Shown here one piece after another: positions 37,152-45,827 of a stretch of DNA of 64,000 nt. Position 1 is the stretch's first letter. Each line of letters opens with the position of its first letter. A program made the position numbers and the translations under genes. The DNA comes from JBEKUY01 sp049514555 (lineage in GTDB: Bacteria; Acidobacteriota; Terriglobia; Acidiferrales; UBA7541), in the NCBI GenBank assembly GCA_049514555.1, contig JBEKUY010000003.1:248001-312000 (forward strand), given 5' to 3'. The notes under the pieces are model-generated. The model worked only from the letters and a program-made list of their open reading frames with translations. It had not been told where the DNA came from and did no database searches.

Positions 37152-38624
37152 GTGGGAATCAAGCTCGTGCTGATTTCGACGTACGAGCTGGGGCGGCAGC
37201 CGTTTGGGCTGGCGTCGCCGGCGGCATGGCTGCGCGCGCGCGGGCATGAGGTGCGCTGCCTGGACTTGTCGCTAGAGCCGCTCGACGAGGCGGCAGTGAA
37301 AGCGGCGGATTTCGTTGCTTTTTACGTGCCGATGCATACGGCGACGCGGCTCGCGGCGCAACTGGTCGAGCCGGTGCGGCGGATGAACCCGCAGGCGCAT
37401 CTTTGTTTCTATGGTCTTTACGCGCCGATGAATGTGGAGTATCTGCGCGGCTTGGGCGTGGGGACGATTCTGGGCGGCGAGTTTGAGGCCGGTTTAGCGC
37501 GTTTGGCGGAGGGGCTGAGCAACGGCGATGGCGCGGCAGCGGCGTTCCAGGCGGAGCCGATCGTTTCGCTCGAGCGGCTGAAATTTCAGGTGCCGGACCG
37601 CGCGGGCCTAGCGCCGCTCGAGAAGTACGCGCACCTGGTGATCCCCGGAGACGGCCACCGCGTGGTGGGTTCGACCGAGGCAAGCCGCGGATGCAAGCAT
37701 CTTTGCCGGCACTGCCCGATCGTGCCCGTGTACCGGGGCGTGTTCCGCATCGTCAGCCGCGACGTGGTGCTCGAAGACATCCGGCAACAGGTTGCGGCGG
37801 GCGCGCAGCACATCACCTTCGGCGATCCGGACTTTTTCAACGGCATCCGGCACGCGCTCGAGATCGTCGCGGCGGTGCACCGCGAATTTCCGCTGGTGAC
37901 GTACGACGTGACCATCAAGATCGAGCATCTCCGCAAGCACGAAGAGCACTTGCCCGCGCTGCGTGATACGGGATGCCTGTTCGTCACCAGCGCCGTTGAG
38001 TCGCTCGATGACGCAGTGCTGGATCGCCTCGAGAAAGGGCACACGCGCGAGGATTTTCTGCACGTGGCGAGGAAATTCCGCGAGCTGGGGATGATTTTGC
38101 ACCCTACCTTCGTGCCCTTCACGCCGTGGACGACCATGGAGAGCTATCTCGACTTGCTGCGCGTGCTGCGCGAAGAGGCGCTGGTCGAGAATGCCGCGCC
38201 GGTGCAGCTTGGAATCCGGCTGCTGATCCCGGCGGGCTCGCGGCTGCTCGAGCTGGAAGAAGTGCGCCGATTGGTCGGGCCATTCAGCCGGGAAGCGCTG
38301 TTCTTCCCTTGGACGCACGCCGATCCGCGCATGGACGTGTTGAGCGAAGAGGTGCAGGGAATCGCGGCCGCGAGCGAGCAACTCAAGCTCTCGCGCAGCG
38401 CGAGTTTCGTGCGCATCTGGGAGGCGGCGCATCGGGCAGCGGGCCATCCCGCAATGGCCGAGGGACAGGCCGCGGAGGCCAATGCAGCGCCGGCGGCTGC
38501 GGTGCCCTTCATGAGCGAGCCTTGGTACTGCTGCGCCGAGCCCACGCGCGACCAATTCGTTTCCATCGCCTCGGTGAAAGAGCCGGCGCAGCCGGCGGTG
38601 AGTCGCGCCGAGGGATTCGTGTGA
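37152..38624 (+). CDS. Radical SAM protein with CCAEP tail (Cys form of the CUAEP/CCAEP-tail family)
   Basis: 490 residues from a GTG with GGGGGAG upstream. An N-terminal Rossmann-like, B12-binding-like domain (VLISTYELGRQPFGLASPAAWLRARGHEV, DFVAFYVPMHTATRLA) is followed by a radical SAM core with GCKHLCRHC (CxxxCxxC) near residue 180 and GAQHITFGDPDFFNG. Close to the end is WYCCAEPTRDQF at about 458-469, 26 residues before the stop. This is the tail that defines the NCBI-named CUAEP/CCAEP-tail radical SAM (seleno)proteins, in which the first or second Cys can be selenocysteine; here both codons are TGC. The DUF1905 and ATP-grasp genes follow directly. The substrate is unknown; a maturation role is possible. 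Confidence 0.85.
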   Translation: MGIKLVLISTYELGRQPFGLASPAAWLRARGHEVRCLDLSLEPLDEAAVKAADFVAFYVPMHTATRLAAQLVEPVRRMNPQAHLCFYGLYAPMNVEYLRGLGVGTILGGEFEAGLARLAEGLSNGDGAAAAFQAEPIVSLERLKFQVPDRAGLAPLEKYAHLVIPGDGHRVVGSTEASRGCKHLCRHCPIVPVYRGVFRIVSRDVVLEDIRQQVAAGAQHITFGDPDFFNGIRHALEIVAAVHREFPLVTYDVTIKIEHLRKHEEHLPALRDTGCLFVTSAVESLDDAVLDRLEKGHTREDFLHVARKFRELGMILHPTFVPFTPWTTMESYLDLLRVLREEALVENAAPVQLGIRLLIPAGSRLLELEEVRRLVGPFSREALFFPWTHADPRMDVLSEEVQGIAAASEQLKLSRSASFVRIWEAAHRAAGHPAMAEGQAAEANAAPAAAVPFMSEPWYCCAEPTRDQFVSIASVKEPAQPAVSRAEGFV

Positions 38625-38674
38625 GGGCCATGGGAGTTCCAAGCAGATCGTGTCCCTTCCGGAGCAGAATCTAC

Positions 38675-39163
38675 ATGGTGGGCATAAACCGCTGCGTGGA
38701 CGTGCCCGCCGGGGCCTGCGGAGACCTGGGAGAAGGAAGATACCCGGCGGTGCGAGGAATCGCGGGCGGACTGCCGGTGCGCGCGACGCTGGTGCCGCGC
38801 GGGAAGGGGAAGTACCGGCTCTTTCTCCACAGCCGCATTTGGAAGAGGCTCCGGGTGGACGACGGGGATTTCGTCGAGCTGTATTTGGAGAGCGATCCGG
38901 AATCGCGCGAGGTTGCGCCTCCGAAAGAGTTGCTCGCCGCGCTGGCGACCTATCGCGGCGCGCTCGCGGCATTCCAGAGCGCAACCGAAGGGCTTCGCCG
39001 TGAATTCGTGAATTGGGTGCAGAACGCGAAGAAACCGGAAACGCGCGAGCGGCGGCTTCGCATCGGGATTTCTCACTTGATCGAAAGGGCGCAGCGGATG
39101 CGTGAGCGGCTCGAGCGTCTTGCCGCCCCTTCTTCGAAGAGAAAGCGCGGCCACGCGAAATGA
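38675..39163 (+). CDS. DUF1905/YdeI (OmdA)-like protein
   Basis: 162 residues from ATG 38675, which has CCGGAG ten bases upstream; an ATG at 38630 is also in frame but its site is too close. It opens with GINRCVDVPAGACG and a DUF1905 beta-barrel (YPAVRGIAGGLPVRATLVPRGKGKYRLFLHSRIW, VDDGDFVELYLE), then a helical YdeI/OmpD-associated segment (PKELLAALATYRGALAAFQ, EFVNWVQNAKKPETRERRL) with a basic tail. Such proteins are described as bacteriocin-protection or nucleic-acid/peptide-binding-like, without a fixed function. Its stop overlaps the ATP-grasp start (ATGA), binding it to the radical SAM/ATP-grasp cluster. Confidence 0.75.
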   Translation: MVGINRCVDVPAGACGDLGEGRYPAVRGIAGGLPVRATLVPRGKGKYRLFLHSRIWKRLRVDDGDFVELYLESDPESREVAPPKELLAALATYRGALAAFQSATEGLRREFVNWVQNAKKPETRERRLRIGISHLIERAQRMRERLERLAAPSSKRKRGHAK

Positions 39164-40488
39164 CGGCGGAGCCGATGGCGGAAGGCAAACGGCTGCTGAT
39201 TCTGGCGAGCAAGCTGGGCTACCAGACGAGGAGCTTTGCCGATGCTGCGCGCAAGCTCGGCGTACAAGTGTTCTTTGCGACCGACCGATGCGACCGGCTG
39301 GAAGATCCCTGGGGTGACTTGGCCATCCCCACGCACTTCGAAAAGCCGCAGGAAGCTGCGAGGGCGATCTTGGAAGCGCTGCCAGCCGTGACGGGCGGCT
39401 CCCTCTCTGCAGTGCTAGCCCTCGGGGATAAGCCGACGGTCGCTGCAGCGTACGTCGCGCGGGCCTTAGGTTTGGCGGGGAATCACCCGCTGGCAGTGGC
39501 GGCTTGCCGGAGCAAGCTGCGGCAAAGGGAAGTTCTACAGGCGGCGGGGCTGAGGGTGCCGTGTTTCCGCGCGTTTCCCTTGCATCCGACGCCCGATCCG
39601 GCGCTCGCCGGCATTGATTTCCCGTGCGTCGTGAAGCCACTGGGGCTTTCCGCGAGCCAGGGAGTGATCCGCGCGAACGACTGTGAAGAATTTCGCGCCG
39701 CGGTCGAGCGCATCGCCAGGCTCGTGGAATCGCCGGAACTCCAAGCGAGGCGCGAGGCGGGGCTCGACATTGTCCTGGTGGAAGGGTACATCCCGGGAAG
39801 GGAAGTGGCCGTGGAAGGCCTGCTCAACGAGGGCCGTCTGCGCGTGCTCGCGATTTGCGATAAACCCGACCCGCTGGAGGGTCCGTTTTTTGAGGAAACG
39901 ATTTACGTGACGCCGTCGCGGCTCACGGAAGCGCAACAGCGCGAGATCGAGCGCGCCGCGGCGGACGCCGTGCGCGGGCTCGGACTCGAACATGGTCCGG
40001 TGCACGCCGAATTCCGCATCAACGAGGAGGGCGTCTGGCCGATCGAAGTGTCGGCAAGGCCGATTGGGGGACTTTGCTCGCGAGCGCTGCGGTTCGCTCC
40101 TGACGAGCTTGGCGAAAGAATCCTTCTTGAGGAGTTGTTGGTGCGCCACGCCCTGGGGATGTCGGGGGCGGACTGGCCGCGCGAGACGGACGCATCGGGC
40201 GTGATGATGATTCCGGTGCCTTGCAGCGGCGTGCTCCAAAAGGTGGAGGGAGAGGAGGCTGCGCTCGCAACGCCGGGAATCACCGAGCTGCACGTCACCG
40301 CCAGGCTGCAGGACGCGATTTCGGCCTGGCCAGAGGGGTCCAGTTATCTGGGGTTTCTATTTGCGCGTGGCAAGACGCCGGGCGAGGTCGAACGCGTCCT
40401 GCGCGATGCACATGCGAAACTGCGATTTGTGATCTCCCCGCAGCTACCGGTGGTGTACGCCGCGGCGAACCGAGCGCCTGGGCATTGA
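39160..40488 (+). CDS. ATP-grasp domain ligase, substrate unknown
   Basis: 442 residues. N-terminal preATP-grasp Rossmann part (RLLILASKLGYQTRSFADAARKLGVQVFFATDRCDRL, SAVLALGDKPTVAAAYVARALGL), then the ATP-grasp fold: PFPCVVKPLG-type strand (DFPCVVKPLGLSASQGVIRAND), LVEGYIPGREVAVEGLL, and metal-binding HAEFRINEEGVWPIEVSARPIGG. The C-terminal domain resembles the carboxylate-amine ligase class used for amino acids and peptides. It starts in an ATGA overlap with the DUF1905 gene. ATP-grasp plus radical SAM is a pairing seen in small-molecule and peptide modification pathways, which is inference here. It converges on yggX. Confidence 0.85.
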   Translation: MTAEPMAEGKRLLILASKLGYQTRSFADAARKLGVQVFFATDRCDRLEDPWGDLAIPTHFEKPQEAARAILEALPAVTGGSLSAVLALGDKPTVAAAYVARALGLAGNHPLAVAACRSKLRQREVLQAAGLRVPCFRAFPLHPTPDPALAGIDFPCVVKPLGLSASQGVIRANDCEEFRAAVERIARLVESPELQARREAGLDIVLVEGYIPGREVAVEGLLNEGRLRVLAICDKPDPLEGPFFEETIYVTPSRLTEAQQREIERAAADAVRGLGLEHGPVHAEFRINEEGVWPIEVSARPIGGLCSRALRFAPDELGERILLEELLVRHALGMSGADWPRETDASGVMMIPVPCSGVLQKVEGEEAALATPGITELHVTARLQDAISAWPEGSSYLGFLFARGKTPGEVERVLRDAHAKLRFVISPQLPVVYAAANRAPGH

Positions 40489-40516
40489 CAGGAGTTCGTG
40501 CGCTGCCGGAGAAAAC

Positions 40517-40852
40517 CTATCCCTTGGCTTTCGGCGCAACGTAGCCTTCCGGCAAGCGCGCGCCTTCGCCAAAAAAGAACTGCTCCATTTGCTCTTCCAT
40601 GACTTTTTGCGAGTTTGGGTCCAGCGGGTTGAGCCGGTACTCGTTCATGATCATCTTGGAGTACTCGAGCCACATTTTCCAAGCATCCTTGGAGACGTTT
40701 TCGAAGATGCGCTTGCCGATCTCGCCCTTCCAGGGAAGCCGCTCGAGGCCGGGCATCTCCCGGCCAAACTTGACGCACTTCACCATGCGCGTTCCCGGCT
40801 TGATCGGTTCTTGGGCGGCTGGCGTCGGCCCGCCGCAACTGTCGTCGGCCAT
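40517..40852 (-). CDS. yggX: Fe(2+)-trafficking / oxidative damage protection protein YggX
   Basis: 111 residues from an ATG preceded by GGAGG. The core from MVKCVKFGREMPGLERLPW through GKRIFENVSKDAWKMWLEYSKMIMNEYRLNPLDPNS to EEQMEQFFFGEG is the complete YggX family domain, including the conserved early Cys. YggX helps protect iron-sulfur enzymes and handles labile iron. The usual length is about 90; here a 22-residue N-terminal extension (MADDSCGGPTPAAQEPIKPG) contains a second Cys. If translation starts at the internal ATG of MVKCVK the protein would be of normal size, but the good ribosome site favours the longer form. Confidence 0.92.
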   Translation of the reverse strand: MADDSCGGPTPAAQEPIKPGTRMVKCVKFGREMPGLERLPWKGEIGKRIFENVSKDAWKMWLEYSKMIMNEYRLNPLDPNSQKVMEEQMEQFFFGEGARLPEGYVAPKAKG

Positions 40853-41159
40853 GAAGGTCCTCCAGAATCTCCGACTTGATTCTCTCACGACCTCGGACAT
40901 CCGCGAAAGCCCGGAAGTCGCCTGGTGCCCACTGCTGGCCTCATCTACTGGGCTTGAGTCCGAGGGGACTTCGATGGCCGGACGGAGAACCCGCTGCTTT
41001 GCTGGCCGAATTCCGAGGTTGGCCGCAGCCGTTTTGAGGAGAGAGTCTGTCCGTTTCCAGATGTTGAGATTTGCAGGAACTGGCGGACCCGATTCTTCTG
41101 GGTCGCACCGAACCTGGCCGAGGCTGACCGTGTTGAAGCGTTTGACTCGGCGTTCAAGC
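40853..41159. other. Gene-free stretch upstream of yggX
   Basis: 307 bases. Leftward and rightward frames cross it but are continuations of neighbours in other frames, without starts or recognisable protein. It should hold the yggX promoter and the end of the permease transcript. No T-run terminator or clear repeat was found. Confidence 0.4.
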
Positions 41160-43616
41160 TTACTCTTGCCGCAGGATGATGTTGGGATCGACCCTCGAGG
41201 CCCGTCGTGCCGGGAGATAAGCGCCCAGCGCGGCCATGGCCAGAAGAGCAAGTGTGACCAGCGCGACGAGAGGCCAATGGAACCCGTGGCCACCGACCAG
41301 GGCCGCCACCGGTTTGCCCGCCGCCAGGCTTAGCAGCAGACCGATCAGGACTCCGCTGCCGGCCAGCACCATGCCTTGTTTCAGCACCATGCGGACCACG
41401 ACGCCCTGACCAGCTCCGACGGACATGCGGATTCCGATCTCGCGCTGCCGCAAGCTCACCGAATAGGTCATCAGCCCGTAGAGTCCGATCAAGGCCAGGG
41501 CCAGCCCAAGCACCGCAAGACCGGCGATGGACTGGATCAGCAGGCCGAATGTCCTGGTCACACGCACGTCGAAGAATTCTTCAATGGACCGAATGCCATA
41601 AATCGGCTGGCGCGAGTCCAGCCGTTTCACCATATCGCGCAGCGGCACGGTCACTCCGGCCGAAGGTCCTTCGGTCTGGAGCATCAGGGTCATCGCTTCG
41701 GTGGGGTTCTGGGCGAGCGGCAGGTAAAGGTATTCCATGGGCGATTCGATCGGGAATATGTAGGTACTCTGCTTCGCTACGCCGACAATCTCGGCGAACG
41801 GTCCGTCCGGGCCATCCAATCGGAGCCGTTTCCCGATCACGCTTTGATTTGGATAGTACTTGCGGGCGAACTGCTCATTGACGATCACTACGCGTCCGGA
41901 ATTCTCCCGATCGGTCAACTGGAATTCGCGACCTTCAACCAGGGGCACGCCAAAGGTGGCGAAGTAGCCGTCGCTGACGACGTTCGAAAACACGCTGACC
42001 GCCTCGGTCCCGCTGGGTAACTGCACACCTTCCGGGATGACCCGGGTGGCACCGGATGTCGGAACCATGGGCATGGCATGTGACAGGGCTGCCGACTTCA
42101 CGCCCGGGAGATTCCGCGCCTCGTCCTCCAAGCGCCGGAAGAATTCCTTGGTCTGCTCCGCCGAGTCCCGAGCCAGTTTGGGATCAAAACTGGCCGTGAG
42201 AAGGTGGTCCGTGCGGAAACCGGGAGAGGAGGAAATAATGATCCGCGCCCCGCGATAAGCCTGGGTTGCGAAGACCAGCAACACGAGCGAACCCGCCACC
42301 TGCGCAATCACCAGCGCATTCCTCCCCAGGAATCGCCGCCGCTTGTCGGGAGCGGCCCCTCCGCTCTTCAAAGCCGGAACCAGATCAGGCTTCGTGCTTT
42401 GGAGCGCCGGAGCCAATCCAAACAGGATGACGCTCGCCACTGAAACCGCGAGCGCGAACAGCAGCACCTCAAGGTTGAGTTTCACATCGATCACGACGGG
42501 AACGTCGACCGGGACGCGGATTTGTGAAAAGAGATTCGCGCCCGCTTGAGCCAGAAGGAGTCCCAGCCCTCCACCCAGGATCGCGATCACCAGGCTCTCC
42601 GTCAACAGTTGCCGGACCAGCCGGCCCCGTCCCGCGCCGATGGCCAGCCGCACGGCGATCTCGCGCGAACGGGCGGAGGCACGGCTCAGCATCAGGTTCA
42701 TGACGTTGGCGCAGGCGATGAGCAGCACCACTGCGGCCAGTCCCGACATGAAAAGAACAAGCGTTGTGGCCGGCAAGATCATTTGGGATTGCCGGTAGGT
42801 CATAACCACCAACGAGCAGGTGCGGTTCGTCTTGGGATACGCCTGGGCGAGTTGCTGGCTGATAACCCTAGCCTCGGCCGCGGCCTGCCCGATACTGACC
42901 CCTGGCTTCAGTCGTCCCAGTACGAGCATCCCTCGAGATTCGCGCATTTCGAACTCATTCCGCGGCGACCCGCCTGCCAGCGCGGGCTGCATTGCCAGAG
43001 GGACGTACAGGTCGGCGCGGACCCACAGATTCGGCCCTTTGAACGATTTCGGTGCCACGCCAACCACAGTAAAGGGAAGGCCATTGAGAAGGATGCTCTT
43101 CCCGATGACGTCAGGAGCCGACGCAAACTCAGTTTCCCAGAGATCGTGGCCGAGGACGACCACCGCGTCACGCCCAGGTACTTTGTCCTCGTCGGGACGG
43201 AAGCTGCGCCCCAGTTCGGGATGCAGGTCCAGGACGCTGAAGAAATTGCCGCTCACCAGCGTCCCGAATTTCATCTGGGGCTGCGCCGCCTTATCGGGCG
43301 CGAAGCCAAACTGAAAGTATTGGAAGGCGGTCAAGCCGGCGAAGGAATTGCTTTCTTTCCGGAGATCATCGAAATCCGGGTAGGACACCCACGAGTAGTG
43401 GAAGATGTTTCCGAGGCTTTCGCCGCGCAATTGCGACTGCACGACCATGATTGCGGAAGGGTTAGGTACGGCCAGGCGTGGAAGCAGAAGATAATCCGCC
43501 AGACTGAAGATGGCCGCGTTGACCCCAATCCCCAAAGCGAGCGAAACGATAGCGACGATGGCGAATCCGGGATTGTGCCGCAGCGTGCGCAGGGCGTAGC
43601 GCAGGTCTTGAATCAT
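41160..43616 (-). CDS. Acidobacterial duplicated orphan permease (ADOP), MacB-like
   Basis: 818 residues. Opens with MIQDLRYALRTLRHNPGFAIVAIVSLALGIGVNAAIFSL, the ADOP signature, then two MacB_PCD/FtsX units. Each unit has a periplasmic domain (first with VVVLGHDLWETEF and GRSFRPDEDKVPGRDAVV, second with VVSDGYFATFGVPLVEGREF and VVIVNEQFARKYYPNQSVIGKR) and a FtsX membrane block (VVLLIACANVMNLMLSRASARSREIAVRLAIGAGRGRLVRQLLTES; YSVSLRQREIGIRMSVGAGQG). ABC-type permeases of this class need an ATPase, but none is adjacent, hence orphan. A sigma-54-like promoter and a palindromic site lie directly upstream. Substrate unknown; macrolide, lipoprotein or peptide export are the class norms. Confidence 0.93.
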   Translation of the reverse strand: MIQDLRYALRTLRHNPGFAIVAIVSLALGIGVNAAIFSLADYLLLPRLAVPNPSAIMVVQSQLRGESLGNIFHYSWVSYPDFDDLRKESNSFAGLTAFQYFQFGFAPDKAAQPQMKFGTLVSGNFFSVLDLHPELGRSFRPDEDKVPGRDAVVVLGHDLWETEFASAPDVIGKSILLNGLPFTVVGVAPKSFKGPNLWVRADLYVPLAMQPALAGGSPRNEFEMRESRGMLVLGRLKPGVSIGQAAAEARVISQQLAQAYPKTNRTCSLVVMTYRQSQMILPATTLVLFMSGLAAVVLLIACANVMNLMLSRASARSREIAVRLAIGAGRGRLVRQLLTESLVIAILGGGLGLLLAQAGANLFSQIRVPVDVPVVIDVKLNLEVLLFALAVSVASVILFGLAPALQSTKPDLVPALKSGGAAPDKRRRFLGRNALVIAQVAGSLVLLVFATQAYRGARIIISSSPGFRTDHLLTASFDPKLARDSAEQTKEFFRRLEDEARNLPGVKSAALSHAMPMVPTSGATRVIPEGVQLPSGTEAVSVFSNVVSDGYFATFGVPLVEGREFQLTDRENSGRVVIVNEQFARKYYPNQSVIGKRLRLDGPDGPFAEIVGVAKQSTYIFPIESPMEYLYLPLAQNPTEAMTLMLQTEGPSAGVTVPLRDMVKRLDSRQPIYGIRSIEEFFDVRVTRTFGLLIQSIAGLAVLGLALALIGLYGLMTYSVSLRQREIGIRMSVGAGQGVVVRMVLKQGMVLAGSGVLIGLLLSLAAGKPVAALVGGHGFHWPLVALVTLALLAMAALGAYLPARRASRVDPNIILRQE

Positions 43617-43644
43617 GATTCCTGGTCCTCTTGCTCTTGATGAC

Positions 43645-43661
43645 GGCACGTATAGTGCCAA
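43645..43661 (-). promoter_or_regulatory. Sigma-54-type promoter for the ADOP permease
   Basis: On the minus strand the sequence is TTGGCACTATACGTGCC. It has the -24 box TTGGCAC intact, the -12 GC placed 12 bases after the GG as sigma-54 requires, and GTGC in place of TTGC. The expected transcription start is near 43634, giving a leader of under 20 bases before ATG 43616 that still contains the GAGGA ribosome site. The palindromic candidate enhancer is 70-100 bases upstream. Confidence 0.65.
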
Positions 43662-43730
43662 GCCGCGTGGTCTGTATCTTACTGGAAATGCACAATCTGC
43701 CTAGGCGTAGCGAGGGCGATGGCTGTGTGG

Positions 43731-43759
43731 CTGTCCGCTTTCGGACAGAGACCTGTCCG
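43731..43759. promoter_or_regulatory. CTGTCCG palindrome and extra half-site, candidate enhancer-binding-protein operator
   Basis: CTGTCCG (43731-43737) and CGGACAG (43742-43748) form a perfect 7-base inverted repeat with a CTTT spacer; a third CTGTCCG follows at 43753-43759. The array lies about 70-100 bases upstream of the -24 box of the sigma-54-like promoter, a normal distance for an activator of that sigma factor. The rest of the gap to the pgi gene (43617-44058) holds no gene I can support. Confidence 0.6.
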
Positions 43760-44058
43760 GGACCGAGACTCCCTGGAAGGGTTAAGAACTCACTGCCCAG
43801 CTCAGATGCTCAGGGGCGGCAGGCCCTCGCGATTGCCTCAGCATTTTTGGGCCAACCGAGTTTCCGCCCGAGTCACGGCGCATTCGGAAGTAATCCACTT
43901 GTATGTGTAACGCGCTTCCCGGAGAACGGCCCACAACCGGGCGCCCAGCGCCTACAGCAGGGCCGCTGGGAATTGTGGGATGACGCCTTGCGCAGGATGA
44001 GCGAATCTGAGAGAAATGGGGCTCGCAGGTGGACAGGGGACATTCTCCAGGAGATCAC

Positions 44059-45792
44059 TTGGCCCTTCCGTATCAGGTCGTGTCTGCGGGTCGCCTCGAA
44101 CAGGCGTACGCGGCCGAGTTGAAGCGGCTGCGCGCGGAGAAGGCCGTCGAGCGGCTCTGGGCGAAAGACACGACCTTATGGCCCACGGATGAATCCCACG
44201 CAGAGTCGATCGAGAATCGGCTCGGATGGATCGGCCTCCCGGACCGGATGCGCCAGGAGGCGGCTGAAATTGAGGTCTTCACAGCGGAGGTCGAGGATGC
44301 CGGCCTACGAGACATCGTGTTGGTCGGCACGGGCGAATCTACCCTCGCGGCAGAAGTGTTCACTAAGACGTTTCCCGCTCCCGAGGGAAGGCGCTTATTC
44401 CTGCTGGACAGTACCGATCCGGACACGATTCGCACGCTCTCACGCGAACTCGAGTTGGAGCGCACTCTGTTTCTGGTGGCCAGCAAGTCTGGCAAGGCAA
44501 TCGAGACCATCTCGCAGTTCCTGTATTTCCTGGACTTGGCTAAAACCGCCGGCATCGGCCCGCCGGGTCCGCATTTTGCGGGGATCACCGACGAGGGAAC
44601 CTTTCTCAGCCGCCTCGGGCCGCCTTACGGCTTTCGCAGGATGTTCTTGGAGGCGCAGGACATCGGCGGGCGGTATTCCGCGCTCTCCTATTTTGGGCTC
44701 GTTCCTGCGGCGCTGTGGGGAGTATCGCTCGAGCCGGTGCTGGATCGCTCCATCGAGATGCGCGAGGCGTGCGGGCCGGACGCCAAGGGGCCGAATCCTG
44801 CGGGGGAGCTTGCCGCGTTGCTGGCCACGGCCGAGGTGCAGGGACACGACCGCTTGGTGCTTCTCGCGACGCCGAGCCTGGTTCCGCTCAGTCACTGGAT
44901 CGAACAACTCGTCGCCGGAAGCCTGGGAAAAGAGAGAAGAGGAATCGTGCCGGTGGCGGGAGAAGTGCCGCTGACGCTCCCGGCGTACGAAGAGGGATGC
45001 ATCGTGGCCGTGTTGCGGCAGCAGATCGAGGATGCGGCGGCCATCACGGACGCGGCCCGCGAACTGAACGCGCGCGGCGCGCCCGTCGTGGATATCAAAC
45101 TCGCCAGCCCTCACGACTTGGGCGCAGAGTTCTTCAGATGGGAAGCGGCCGCGGCGCTGGCCGCAGCGATGCTGGGCGTCAACCCATTCGACGAGCCGGA
45201 TGAGCAAGAGAGCAGGGAACGCACGTTGCGGATGCTCGATGAATTGGGTAAGAAGGGCGCCCTTCCTTCCGCAACCGTGCGGCTCAGCGAGGCGGGAATC
45301 AGCCTGTATGCCGAGGGCCGAACTCGCCAGGAGATCTCCACGCTCCGGCTGGCGGACGCGCTGCAGACGTTTTTCGAATTGCGGCGCAAAGAAGGTTACC
45401 TCGCGCTGCTGGCATTTATCGAGTGGAACGTGGAGAATTATCAAATGCTGGGGCGCATCCGCGCGAGGCTGACGGAAGCGCTGGGCATCCCGGTGCTGCT
45501 GGAATGCGGTCCGCGCTATCTGCATTCCCTCGGGCAGCTTCTCAAAGCAGGGCCGCCGACCGGGATGTATCTGATCATCACCGCGGCGCACCAGGAAGAC
45601 GTCGCAGTGCCCGGCGCGCCATACTCCTTCGGGCAGTTGCTCATGGCCCAGGCGCTGGGTGACCTCGAGTCGCTGCAACGACGCGATAAGTTGGTGCTGC
45701 GGCTTCATTTGCAGGACGGCGCGGCGAAGGGGCTGGCGCATCTGGTTCCGGCGGTCGAACAAGCCGCGGTGAAGGTGCGCGCGAGGGGGTGA
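44059..45792 (+). CDS. pgi: Glucose-6-phosphate isomerase of the transaldolase/Pgi-fusion type, Pgi part only
   Basis: 577 residues from a TTG with AGGAG five bases upstream; a GTG at 44029 is possible. The text matches the phosphoglucose-isomerase half of bifunctional transaldolase/Pgi proteins: a linker (AVERLWAKDTTLWPTDESH, IENRLGWI), a first SIS domain (DIVLVGTGESTLAAEVF, LFLVASKSGKAIETISQF), FRRMFLEAQDIGGRYSALSYFGLVPA, and a second SIS domain (ITAAHQEDVAVPGAPYSFGQL). The N-terminal transaldolase barrel is absent and no remnant was found upstream. It leads a pgi-zwf-pgl-glk operon, so feeding glucose-6-phosphate in and out of the pentose phosphate route is its likely job. Confidence 0.85.
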   Translation: MALPYQVVSAGRLEQAYAAELKRLRAEKAVERLWAKDTTLWPTDESHAESIENRLGWIGLPDRMRQEAAEIEVFTAEVEDAGLRDIVLVGTGESTLAAEVFTKTFPAPEGRRLFLLDSTDPDTIRTLSRELELERTLFLVASKSGKAIETISQFLYFLDLAKTAGIGPPGPHFAGITDEGTFLSRLGPPYGFRRMFLEAQDIGGRYSALSYFGLVPAALWGVSLEPVLDRSIEMREACGPDAKGPNPAGELAALLATAEVQGHDRLVLLATPSLVPLSHWIEQLVAGSLGKERRGIVPVAGEVPLTLPAYEEGCIVAVLRQQIEDAAAITDAARELNARGAPVVDIKLASPHDLGAEFFRWEAAAALAAAMLGVNPFDEPDEQESRERTLRMLDELGKKGALPSATVRLSEAGISLYAEGRTRQEISTLRLADALQTFFELRRKEGYLALLAFIEWNVENYQMLGRIRARLTEALGIPVLLECGPRYLHSLGQLLKAGPPTGMYLIITAAHQEDVAVPGAPYSFGQLLMAQALGDLESLQRRDKLVLRLHLQDGAAKGLAHLVPAVEQAAVKVRARG

Positions 45793-45827
45793 GGACCGGC
45801 GGACGCGGCAGCGCAAGGGGAGATTCG

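Noticed and set aside
38529..38534. A selenocysteine codon in the radical SAM tail
   Set aside because: The two tail codons are TGC TGC, so this is the cysteine form; no in-frame TGA is present before the normal stop.
37608..39640. Long leftward frames (534 and 498 codons) opposite the radical SAM cluster
   Set aside because: They are antisense to three genes with clear motifs and consist of Arg/Ser/Pro-rich text.
43617..44058. A transaldolase remnant upstream of pgi
   Set aside because: No frame in this gap gives transaldolase-like text; the gap is explained by the sigma-54 promoter and palindromes of the divergent permease.
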